Assembly: GCA_016709875.1 (NCBI GenBank)
Contig: JADJLZ010000002.1
Span: 372,001 to 436,000 of the forward strand
DNA from: Planctomycetota bacterium
Lineage (GTDB): Bacteria; Planctomycetota; UBA1135; GCA-002686595
Direction: 5' to 3'
Length of the DNA: 64,000 bases
The notes beneath the pieces are model-generated. The model searched no databases, was not told the DNA's origin, and saw nothing but the letters and a program-made list of their open reading frames with translations. Below, in pieces: positions 57,432-64,000 of the stretch (position 1 is its first letter; each line of letters opens with the position of its first letter). The translations under genes were made by a program, and so were the position numbers.

Positions 57432-58402
57432 CCGATCCTCCCGCGCAGCCACAGGTCGGCGATCGTTTCCCCGCCGGCGCGGTGGAAGTGCACGTCCACG
57501 TCGGGTCCGTCGTTGACGAAGGCCACCGGCAGCCCCTTCTCGAGCGCGAACTCGAGCGCCATGGCCTTGTCGGCGGTCTCGTCGAGCTTGCTGACGCTGC
57601 AGGCGATCGGCGCGAGCGCCTCGAAGGGCTTCCAGGCCGCCTCGAGCGCCTGGCGGCTCGAAGGCGCCGCGAGCACGAGGTGCACGTCGAGCTGCACGGG
57701 CGCCGGCTCGAAGACCTTGCGCAGCTGCGTCAGGAGTTCGGCGTCGTGGCGCGGATGGCCGGTCGTGTCGAGCAGCACCATGTCGACCGAACCCGCGGAG
57801 AGCGCGGCGGGGTTCATGCGCACGCCGCGCTTCAGGACGGTCAGCGGCATCTCGAGCGACTTGGCCCAGGCGCGCAGCTGTTCGACCGCGCCGACGCGCG
57901 CGCTGTCGAGCGTCGCGAGCTCGACACGCCGGCCGGATTCGCGCAGGCGCTTGGCGAACTTGACGATGCCCGTGGTCTTGCCCACGCCGGTGGCGCCCGT
58001 GAAGGCCAGCACGCGCGTCTGCTTCTCCAGGCGCGGCAGGCGTGCGGGCGGGAAGATGCGGCCGATCTCGACCGCGGCCTCGTCGAGCACGTGGCCCTCG
58101 CCGGCGCCGCGCTTGCGCAGCGCGTCGAGGATGCGCGCCACGAGCTTGTCCGAGACGCCGTGGCGCTCCAGACGCTGCTCGAGCTCGCGCAGCGCGGGCT
58201 GTTCCTTCGCACGCGCGCCCTGGGCACGGAAGATCGAGCTCTCGACCTCCGCCGCGGAGTCGTTGCGCTGCGCGACGGCCAGTGCGATCTCGCCGCCGGG
58301 CAGGACTTCCTGGCTGACGACGACGGCGTCCTCGCCGAGCGTGCGACGCGCGCGCAGCAGGGCTTCCTTCAGGCTGGAACCACGGATTCGATGGATCTGC
58401 AT
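57428..58402 (-). CDS. flhF: FlhF, SRP-type GTPase for flagellar placement
   Basis: 324-aa GTPase of the SRP54/FtsY class. The N-terminal B domain begins MQIHRIRGSSLKEALLRARR, followed by a linker and the NG domain. P-loop GATGVGKTT at 136-144; the G3 motif reads LLDTTGHPR, with Thr in place of the usual Ala; G4 SKLDE. The short B domain is normal for non-proteobacterial FlhF. It helps place the flagellar base at the pole. Confidence 0.93.
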   Translation of the reverse strand: MQIHRIRGSSLKEALLRARRTLGEDAVVVSQEVLPGGEIALAVAQRNDSAAEVESSIFRAQGARAKEQPALRELEQRLERHGVSDKLVARILDALRKRGAGEGHVLDEAAVEIGRIFPPARLPRLEKQTRVLAFTGATGVGKTTGIVKFAKRLRESGRRVELATLDSARVGAVEQLRAWAKSLEMPLTVLKRGVRMNPAALSAGSVDMVLLDTTGHPRHDAELLTQLRKVFEPAPVQLDVHLVLAAPSSRQALEAAWKPFEALAPIACSVSKLDETADKAMALEFALEKGLPVAFVNDGPDVDVHFHRAGGETIADLWLRGRIG

Positions 58403-58403
58403 C

Positions 58404-60512
58404 TCATTCCTCCATTCGGACCACGGCCTGCGTCACCACCGAGCGCGCAGGCACCACTTCGTTGTAGGAGAGCACCGCCACCTTCGGCAGCGATGCGCGT
58501 GCGAGCTCGTTCAGGAACCGGCGCACGTTGGAACGCACCAGGAGCACGACGTTCTTGCCGCCGTGGGTGGCCTGCGCGACGACCGCGCCGGTCTGCTCCA
58601 TCAGTTTCTGCAGGAAGGCCGGGCTGATTGCCGAACTGTCCGGATCGCGTGACCCGCCGACGGCGGCCGCGAGTCGGCTCTCGATCTCGGGGTCGAGCGT
58701 GACCGCGTGCACGACACCGTCGGCGTCGGCGTGCATCTCGCACAGCATGCGGCCCATGCGCGTGCGTGCGAGCTCGGCCAGCGCCTCGTGGTCCTTGACC
58801 TTGGCGGCGTTGTCGGCGAGCACCTCGAGGATCGCGGGCAGGTTGCGCACCGAAACGCCGTCGCGCAGCAGCGCCTTGAGCACGCGCTGCACGTCGCCGT
58901 AGCCCATCTTCGAGGGGATCAGCTCCTCCACCACCGCGGGCGAGGTCTTCTTGATCGTCTCGACCATGTCCTTCACGTCGTCGCGCGAGAGGATGTCACC
59001 GATCGAGTTGCGCACTGTCTCGGACAGGTGCGTGACGAGCACGCTGACCGGGTCGATCACCGTGTAGCCGAGCATCTCGGCCTCGTTGCGCAGCGACTCG
59101 GCGATCCACCAGGCCGGCAGGCCGAAGGCGGGATCGGTGGTCTTCTTGCCCTTGACCTTGCCGGTCACGGTGCCGCTGTCCATCGCCAGCGCCTGGCCCG
59201 GCTCGATCTCGCCGCGCGCGACTTCCTGGCCGCCGACGAGCACGCGGTAGGTATTCGGGCCGAGGCGGATGTTGTCCTTGATGCGCACGGGCGGCAGCAC
59301 CACGCCCTCGTTGAGCGCGAAACGCTTGCGCAGCTGGCCGATGTGCTCGAGGATCCCGCCGCCGGACTGCTCCTGCACGAGCGGGATCAGGCGGTAGCCG
59401 ATCTCCAGGCTGAGGCGGTCGACCTGCAGCAGCTCCTCGGGCTTCTGTTCGTCGTGCTTCTCGCCCGCGGCGCCAGCGGCGGCGTCTTCGGCCAGCGCGG
59501 ACTGTGCCGCGAACTCGCGCTCGGCCGCGAGCTCCTTGCCGCGGCCGCTGCGCCACATCAGCACGAGCATCGTCGAGAGCACGAAGAACGGGATGCGCGG
59601 CATGCCGGGCAGGAGCCCGAGCACGAAGAGCATCCCGGCCGCGATCAGCGCCGCGCGCGGACGGCCCGAGACCTGCACCAGGAGGTCGGTGCCGAGCGAT
59701 TCGTCGCTCGTGTTCTTCGTCACCAGGACCGCCGCGGCGGTGGAGATGAAGAGTGCCGGGATCTGACTCACGAGGCCGTCGCCGATCGTGAGCTTGGAGT
59801 ACTTGTCGCCGGCGTCCGCGATCGCCATACCCTGCCAGGTGGCGATCGCGATGCCGCACACCAGGTTCAGCACGGTGATGATCAGGCCCGCGATCGCATC
59901 GCCGCGCACGAACTTCGAGGCGCCGTCCATCGCGCCGTAGAACTCGGCCTCCTGGGCGATCGCCGCGCGGCGCGCGCGCGCCTCGGTGGCGTCGATCAGG
60001 CCGCTGTTCAGGTCGGCGTCGATCGCCATCTGCTTGCCGGGCATGGCGTCGAGCACGAAACGCGCCGCGACCTCGCTGATGCGGCCCGAACCCTTGGTGA
60101 TGACCACGAACTGGATCACGACCAGGATCAGGAACACGACGATGCCGACGGCGAGGTTGTCGCCGCCGACGTACTCGCCGAAGGCATGGATGATGTTGCC
60201 GGCCTTGCCGTGCGTGAGGATCAGGCGCGTGCTGGCGACGTTCAGGCCCAGGCGGAAGAGCGTCGTGAAGAGCAGGATCGTCGGAAAGGTCGAGAGTTCG
60301 CGCGCCGAACGCGCGTTCATCACGACCAGCAGCAGCAGCAGCGAGATCGTGACGTTCGCCGCGAGCAGCACGTCCAGGATGAACGGATTGACGGGCGTGA
60401 TCAGCGTCACCATCAGCCCGAGCACGCCCAGGCCCACGACCCAGTCCGCGTAGCGACGCAGGAAGGCGCCGGCGACCTGGGTCTGTGCGGTGAACGTCTT
60501 GGCCTGGGTCAT
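58404..60512 (-). CDS. flhA: flagellar export gate protein FlhA
   Basis: 702-aa export gate protein. About eight membrane segments occupy residues 20-330, with the FHIPEP-type segment KTAHAFGEYVGGDNLAVG-like core (NIIHAFGEYVGGDNLAVGIV) and GDAIAGLIITVLN. The cytoplasmic domain contains RIKDNIRLGPNTYRVLVGG and DPVSVLVTHLSE. It forms the nonamer ring that receives export substrates. The stop is 1 bp from flhF. Confidence 0.96.
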   Translation of the reverse strand: MTQAKTFTAQTQVAGAFLRRYADWVVGLGVLGLMVTLITPVNPFILDVLLAANVTISLLLLLVVMNARSARELSTFPTILLFTTLFRLGLNVASTRLILTHGKAGNIIHAFGEYVGGDNLAVGIVVFLILVVIQFVVITKGSGRISEVAARFVLDAMPGKQMAIDADLNSGLIDATEARARRAAIAQEAEFYGAMDGASKFVRGDAIAGLIITVLNLVCGIAIATWQGMAIADAGDKYSKLTIGDGLVSQIPALFISTAAAVLVTKNTSDESLGTDLLVQVSGRPRAALIAAGMLFVLGLLPGMPRIPFFVLSTMLVLMWRSGRGKELAAEREFAAQSALAEDAAAGAAGEKHDEQKPEELLQVDRLSLEIGYRLIPLVQEQSGGGILEHIGQLRKRFALNEGVVLPPVRIKDNIRLGPNTYRVLVGGQEVARGEIEPGQALAMDSGTVTGKVKGKKTTDPAFGLPAWWIAESLRNEAEMLGYTVIDPVSVLVTHLSETVRNSIGDILSRDDVKDMVETIKKTSPAVVEELIPSKMGYGDVQRVLKALLRDGVSVRNLPAILEVLADNAAKVKDHEALAELARTRMGRMLCEMHADADGVVHAVTLDPEIESRLAAAVGGSRDPDSSAISPAFLQKLMEQTGAVVAQATHGGKNVVLLVRSNVRRFLNELARASLPKVAVLSYNEVVPARSVVTQAVVRMEE

Positions 60513-60521
60513 GACTCAGTC

Positions 60522-61637
60522 CTAGAGCGCCTGAGCGCCCTCCTCGCGGAGCCGGTAGACATGGGCCAGGACCGTCGCGACCGCCTGGTAGAGCTGTTCG
60601 GGGACCTCTTCGCCGATCTCGACCTGCGCGTGCAGCGCGCGCGCGAGCGGGCGGTCCTCGATGCAGGGCACTTCATTCTCGCGCGCCACCTGCTTGATGC
60701 GTTGCGCGACGTGGTCGACGCCCTTGGCCACGACGTAGGGTGCTCCACGGCGCTGCTTGCCGCGCTTGACCTCGGTCTCGTCGCGCTCGTAGCGCAACGC
60801 GACCGCGAAGTGCGTCGGGTTGGTGACGATCACCGTCGCGGTCGGGACGTCCTGCATCATGCGGCTGGCGGCCATCTCGCGCTGCAACTGGCGTACACGC
60901 GACTTCACGTGCGGATCGCCTTCGGTGCTCTTGGCCTCGTCGCGCACTTCCTTCTTGCTCATGCGCATGTCGCGCTCCTGCTGGAAGCGCTGCCAGAAAA
61001 GGTCCGCGAGCGCGAGCGCGAGGATCGCCGCCAGCGCGGCCGAGACGCAGCGCAGAGCCACCCCGCCCGCGGCGGCGAGTACGGGGCCCAGTTCCGCGCC
61101 GGTGAGCCGCGCCAGGTGCGGCACCTGTCCCCAGGCGACCAGCACGACCGTGATCGTGATCGTGAGGATCTTGGCCAGGGCCATCAGCGTGCGCATCCCT
61201 CCGCGCGTGCTGAACACGCGCCCGAAGCCCTTGAAGGGATCCAGGCGCGCGGGATCCCACGCGAGTGCCTGCGGCGTGATCTGGAAGCCGACCTGGCCGT
61301 AGCAAGCGAGCAGTCCCGCGGCGAACATCGGCACGATCAGCGAACTCGCGGCGAGCGCCATCTCCGCCGCGCCGGCGCTGATCCAGCCTGCGGCGCCTGC
61401 CTCGGTAGCCAATTCGCGACCGTGCGTCGGCAGGCTGATGAGCGTCTCGACCACGAGCCGGCCCGCGCCCTGCGCGAACCACGCCCCGCCGACGATCAGA
61501 ACGATGACGGCCATGAGCAGCATCAGGCCCGAGGCGACTTCCTGGGAGAGCGCGACTTGGCCCTTCTCGCGCGACTCCTCGCGTCTGCGTGGCGTCGCAT
61601 CTTCGGTCTTCTCCTCCTTGTCGGGTTCGTCGGCCAA
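60522..61637 (-). CDS. flhB: flagellar export specificity protein FlhB
   Basis: 371-aa protein with four membrane segments and a cytoplasmic domain. The autocleavage motif NPTH is in VIVTNPTHFAVALRYE, near residue 270. The N-terminus EEKTEDATPRRREESREKGQ is typical. Self-cleavage at Asn-Pro switches export from hook to filament proteins. It sits between fliR and flhA as in many genomes. Confidence 0.96.
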   Translation of the reverse strand: MADEPDKEEKTEDATPRRREESREKGQVALSQEVASGLMLLMAVIVLIVGGAWFAQGAGRLVVETLISLPTHGRELATEAGAAGWISAGAAEMALAASSLIVPMFAAGLLACYGQVGFQITPQALAWDPARLDPFKGFGRVFSTRGGMRTLMALAKILTITITVVLVAWGQVPHLARLTGAELGPVLAAAGGVALRCVSAALAAILALALADLFWQRFQQERDMRMSKKEVRDEAKSTEGDPHVKSRVRQLQREMAASRMMQDVPTATVIVTNPTHFAVALRYERDETEVKRGKQRRGAPYVVAKGVDHVAQRIKQVARENEVPCIEDRPLARALHAQVEIGEEVPEQLYQAVATVLAHVYRLREEGAQAL

Positions 61638-61640
61638 GGC

Positions 61641-62414
61641 TCAGGCTCCCAGCGCGTCCAGCGCACCGTCGATCCCGTGCGCGAACTGGTCGTAAAGGCC
61701 CTCGAGCGCGGGCGCGAGGAAGGGCGCGAAGGCGAACAGCGCGAGCAGCCCGACCGTGATGCGCGCGGAGAAGCCCACGTCCATGACGTTGAGCTGCGGC
61801 ACCATGCGCGCGAGCAAGCTGACGAGCAGCGAAGCCATGAAGAGCAGCACCAAGACGGGTGCGGCGAAGGCCACCCCGGCCCCGAAGGTGTGCGTGAAGA
61901 GCTCGGTCGCGCTCCAGGCGAGGTTGCCGCCGAACTCGAGCACGCCCACGGGCGCGCGCGCGAAAGAGTGTTCGAGCGCCTTGAGCAGCACGTGGTGGCC
62001 GTTGACGGCGAGGAAGCCGAGCAGGAAGAAGACCTCGTAGGTCTGCGTGATGATCGGCGTGTGCTGGCCGGTCGAGGGGTCGACCAGCGAGGCCATGTTG
62101 AAGCCCATCTCGGTGCCGATCATCTCGCCCGCCAGGCGCAGGCTGACCATCACCGACTGCAGCACGAAGGCCAGGAACAGGCCGACGAAGATCTCGCGCA
62201 GCACGAGGCAGCCGTACTCGACCGGTTCAGGGGAATGCGAGAGCGGCGCGCCGCAGACCGAGTAGAGCAGGAAGGCGATCGAGAAGATCAGGCCGATGCG
62301 GTAGCGCGCGAAGCCGGTGCCCGACCCGAACAGCGGCGACGCGATCACCAGCGCGCTGGTGCGCGCCAGGAACAGGCTGAAAGCCTCGAGCGTGCCGGGC
62401 GGCAGGGGTTCCAT
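61641..62414 (-). CDS. fliR: flagellar export gate protein FliR
   Basis: 257-aa polytopic protein of the FliPQR gate. Recognisable parts are FARTSALVIASPLFGSG near the N-terminus and RIGLIFSIAFLL, with LVLREIFVGLFLAFVLQ, GEMIGTEMGFNMA and the VDPSTGQHTPIITQ loop. Helix count agrees with FliR. It is 4 bp downstream of fliQ and 3 bp upstream of flhB. Confidence 0.95.
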   Translation of the reverse strand: MEPLPPGTLEAFSLFLARTSALVIASPLFGSGTGFARYRIGLIFSIAFLLYSVCGAPLSHSPEPVEYGCLVLREIFVGLFLAFVLQSVMVSLRLAGEMIGTEMGFNMASLVDPSTGQHTPIITQTYEVFFLLGFLAVNGHHVLLKALEHSFARAPVGVLEFGGNLAWSATELFTHTFGAGVAFAAPVLVLLFMASLLVSLLARMVPQLNVMDVGFSARITVGLLALFAFAPFLAPALEGLYDQFAHGIDGALDALGA

Positions 62415-62418
62415 GGTC

Positions 62419-62709
62419 TCAGGAGAGTCCGAAGCTCACGAGCCGGTCGAGCATGCGGTGCGTGTAGTCCACGAGCAGATGCAAGGCCGGCGCGAGCAGC
62501 AGCAGCACGACGAGCATCACGCTGAACATCTTGGGTACGAGCGAGAGCGTCTGTTCCTGCACCGAGGTGAGCGCCTGGAACAAGCTCACCGCGACGCCCA
62601 CGACGAGACCCACGAGCAACACCGGGCCCGCGAGCACGATGACCGTCATGAGCAGGTCACGCGCCAGGTCGGTGATCGCGAGGTCGAGTGTTGAATCGGC
62701 CAGGAACAT
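62419..62709 (-). CDS. fliQ: flagellar export gate protein FliQ
   Basis: 96-aa protein with two membrane helices, the size of FliQ. The family segment GLVVGVAVSLFQALTSVQEQ and LSLVPKMFSV are clear. It forms part of the FliPQR pore. It lies 10 bp downstream of fliP. Confidence 0.95.
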   Translation of the reverse strand: MFLADSTLDLAITDLARDLLMTVIVLAGPVLLVGLVVGVAVSLFQALTSVQEQTLSLVPKMFSVMLVVLLLLAPALHLLVDYTHRMLDRLVSFGLS

Positions 62710-62719
62710 GCGCGCTGCC

Positions 62720-63499
62720 TCAGGTCGTGACGAACGAGCTGACCAGCGACTGGCACACCAGGTGCCAACCGTCCACCAGCACGAAGACGAGGATCTTGAA
62801 TGGCGTCGAGATCATCACGGGCGGGAGCATGAACATGCCCATCGAGAGCAGCACGCTCGACACCACGAGGTCGATCACGAGAAAGGGCAGGAAGAGCAGG
62901 AAGCCCATCTGGAAGGAGGTCTTGAGCTCGCTCAGCACGAAGGCCGGCACGATCACGCGCATGGGCAGCGCGACCTGGCCGCTCTCCGGCTCCGCCTCGA
63001 CCTTGGCCATCTCGGCGAACATGTCGATCTCGCTCTTGCGCGTGTTCGCGACGAGGAACACCGCGAGTTCGTCCCAGGCCTTCGAACCGGCCTGCTCGAC
63101 TGTCAATTCGCCGGCCTTGTACGGCACATAGGCCTTGTCCCAGATGCGACTGGCGACCGGCCCCATCACGAAGGTCGTGAGGAAGAGCGAGAGGCCGATC
63201 AGCACCGGATTCGGCGGCAGTTCGTTGATGCTCAGCGCACGGCGCACGAAGGAGAGCACGATGATGATGCGCGTGAAGCTCGTGATCGTCACCAGCACCG
63301 CCGGCAGGAGCGTCAAGACCGTGAGCAGGATCGCGATCTCGACCGCCGTCGAAGCGCGGCCCGAGGAGAGCTCGTCGACGGTCTGCTGCAGCGGGCCGGG
63401 CATCTCGGGCCCGATCGGCCCGCCGCCCTGGATGGCCGAGGCCGCGCCGGCGAGCAGCGCCAGCGCGGTCCCGACGTGCAAAGTGCGCGCGATCCTCAA
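62720..63499 (-). CDS. fliP: flagellar export gate protein FliP
   Basis: 259-aa protein from a TTG start at 63497-63499 that overlaps the fliO stop (TTGA). The first 25 residues form a signal peptide (TALALLAGAASA). Family motifs are TSFTRIIIVLSFVRRAL, FLTTFVMGPVASRIW, SELKTSFQMGFLLFLPFLVI and PFKILVFVLVDGW. It forms the core of the export pore. The alternative longer frame overlaps fliO and was rejected. Confidence 0.95.
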   Translation of the reverse strand: MRIARTLHVGTALALLAGAASAIQGGGPIGPEMPGPLQQTVDELSSGRASTAVEIAILLTVLTLLPAVLVTITSFTRIIIVLSFVRRALSINELPPNPVLIGLSLFLTTFVMGPVASRIWDKAYVPYKAGELTVEQAGSKAWDELAVFLVANTRKSEIDMFAEMAKVEAEPESGQVALPMRVIVPAFVLSELKTSFQMGFLLFLPFLVIDLVVSSVLLSMGMFMLPPVMISTPFKILVFVLVDGWHLVCQSLVSSFVTT

Positions 63500-63930
63500 G
63501 CGTGCACTCCGCTGCCGCTGAAACGCTCGCGCGCCTGGCCCAGGGCCTGCAGGAACGCGTGCTTGTCGGCGAGGCTCGGCTCGGAGGGCTTCTTCTCCGC
63601 CGCGTGCACCGGATCGATCTCCGCCACCAGCGAGACCTCCTTCTCTCCCAGGCCGAGCGCGAAGGTGCGGTCGTAGCAGCGCACCACCGCGAGCCGCTGC
63701 TTGCCGCCGAGCGGCAAGAGGTCGATCACCTGCAGCGAACGCGAGGCCGCGCGTGAGCGCACCGCACCGCCGACGAGCTTCTTGAACCCCCACGCGAGCG
63801 CGAGGATCGAGAGCATCAAGATGCCGCAGACCGAGAGGTAGCGCGTCAGGTCAGGTCCGCCCGCGGTGAGCGGCACGGTCTTGTCCTGCGCGATCGCGAG
63901 CAGCACGAGGGGCAGAGTGGAGAGGGACAT
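63496..63930 (-). CDS. fliO: FliO-like flagellar assembly protein
   Basis: 144-aa protein with one main membrane segment (around residues 36-54, SVCGILMLSILALAWGFKK) and a small cytoplasmic domain containing LLPLGGKQRLAVVRCYDRTF and LGLGEKEVSLVAEI, a pattern typical of FliO. It helps FliP assemble. The ATG at 63928-63930 has GGGGAG five bases upstream. The name rests on size, pattern and its place before fliP. Confidence 0.88.
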   Translation of the reverse strand: MSLSTLPLVLLAIAQDKTVPLTAGGPDLTRYLSVCGILMLSILALAWGFKKLVGGAVRSRAASRSLQVIDLLPLGGKQRLAVVRCYDRTFALGLGEKEVSLVAEIDPVHAAEKKPSEPSLADKHAFLQALGQARERFSGSGVHA

Positions 63931-64000
63931 GCGCTCCCCGAAGAGCAAGCGCCGTGCCGCGAGCCGAATCGCGGCGCACGTGCGCGCAAGGCGGCCTCCC
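63931..64000 (-). other. right edge, possible end of an upstream flagellar gene
   Basis: Seventy bases upstream of fliO. One minus-strand frame is open to the window edge and stops in a TGA that overlaps the fliO ATG (ATGA). It could be the tail of an upstream gene such as fliN or fliM, but the translated residues are too few to identify. Confidence 0.25.

Noticed and set aside
58707..62525. A 1272-codon open frame on the plus strand opposite flhA, flhB and fliR
   Set aside because: Its translation is low-complexity Arg/His/Glu/Asp-rich, the usual shadow of GC-rich coding DNA, while the minus strand encodes well-conserved flagellar proteins.

Overview
The window is about 70% GC and gene-dense. 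It looks like a chromosomal segment of a planctomycete, probably one of the high-GC marine lineages; this is inferred from gene content and not from a marker gene. The evidence is two separate DUF1800/DUF1501 export pairs with twin-arginine or lipoprotein signals, several ECF sigma factors with membrane-bound partners, a von Willebrand A protein fused to an anti-sigma-like N-terminus, a sulfatase-like enzyme, HEAT-repeat and cyclophilin modules, and GTG/TTG starts with 4-base stop/start overlaps. No rRNA, tRNA, CRISPR array, prophage or transposase was seen.

Layout. 61-2393 (minus): DUF2752 membrane protein, unknown 167-aa protein, folC. 2514-2936: Nudix hydrolase. 3037-5968 (minus): DUF1800 then DUF1501. 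6132-8442 (plus): DUF4920 lipoprotein and a UbiD-type decarboxylase. 8508-11826 (minus): tryptophan 2,3-dioxygenase, DUF423 and two unknown membrane proteins. 11992-15479 (minus): ECF sigma factor coupled to the anti-sigma/vWA fusion. 15600-16328: methyltransferase. 16318-19367 (minus): second DUF1800/DUF1501 pair. 19604-27819 (plus): arginase-family enzyme, DUF4870, class-I glutamine amidotransferase, aroB, a membrane protein and carB. 27913-31817 (minus): ECF sigma, zinc anti-sigma, small membrane protein, PilM/GspL-like and PilO/GspM-like proteins. 31847-33112 (minus): ribBA. 33190-36505 (plus): HEAT-cyclophilin lipoprotein and a coiled-coil serine protease. 36519-38568 (minus): purH and a thioredoxin-like protein. 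38714-40225: sulfatase-superfamily lipoprotein. 40330-46753 (minus): prfB with its programmed frameshift, M24 peptidase, isoaspartyl-dipeptidase-like amidohydrolase and two tandem rhomboid-TPR proteins. 46798-48921 (plus): HAD hydrolase and a frameshifted PhoX-like gene. 48861-52561 (minus): GNAT, membrane protein and M1-type metallopeptidase. 52761-53832 (plus): FlgM-like anti-sigma factor and a secretin-like lipoprotein. 53836-63930 (minus): flagellar export/regulation operon fliO-fliP-fliQ-fliR-flhB-flhA-flhF-flhG-orf-fliA, followed by four small genes including two lipoproteins.

The flagellar block is the clearest functional unit. It holds the export gate, the FlhF/FlhG placement pair, the sigma-28 gene and, divergently, a FlgM-like antagonist preceded by a sigma-28-like promoter. 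The other notable layer is non-coding. A 31-bp hairpin element occurs four times between genes, a different 31-bp inverted repeat sits between two convergent genes, and three identical-stem hairpins at an exact 37-bp period begin inside the carB stop region. Most central-metabolism genes are ordinary. The best candidates for new biology are the hairpin families, the two sigma-factor/membrane-protein operons, the tandem rhomboids with one apparently dead copy, and the unnamed genes behind fliA.
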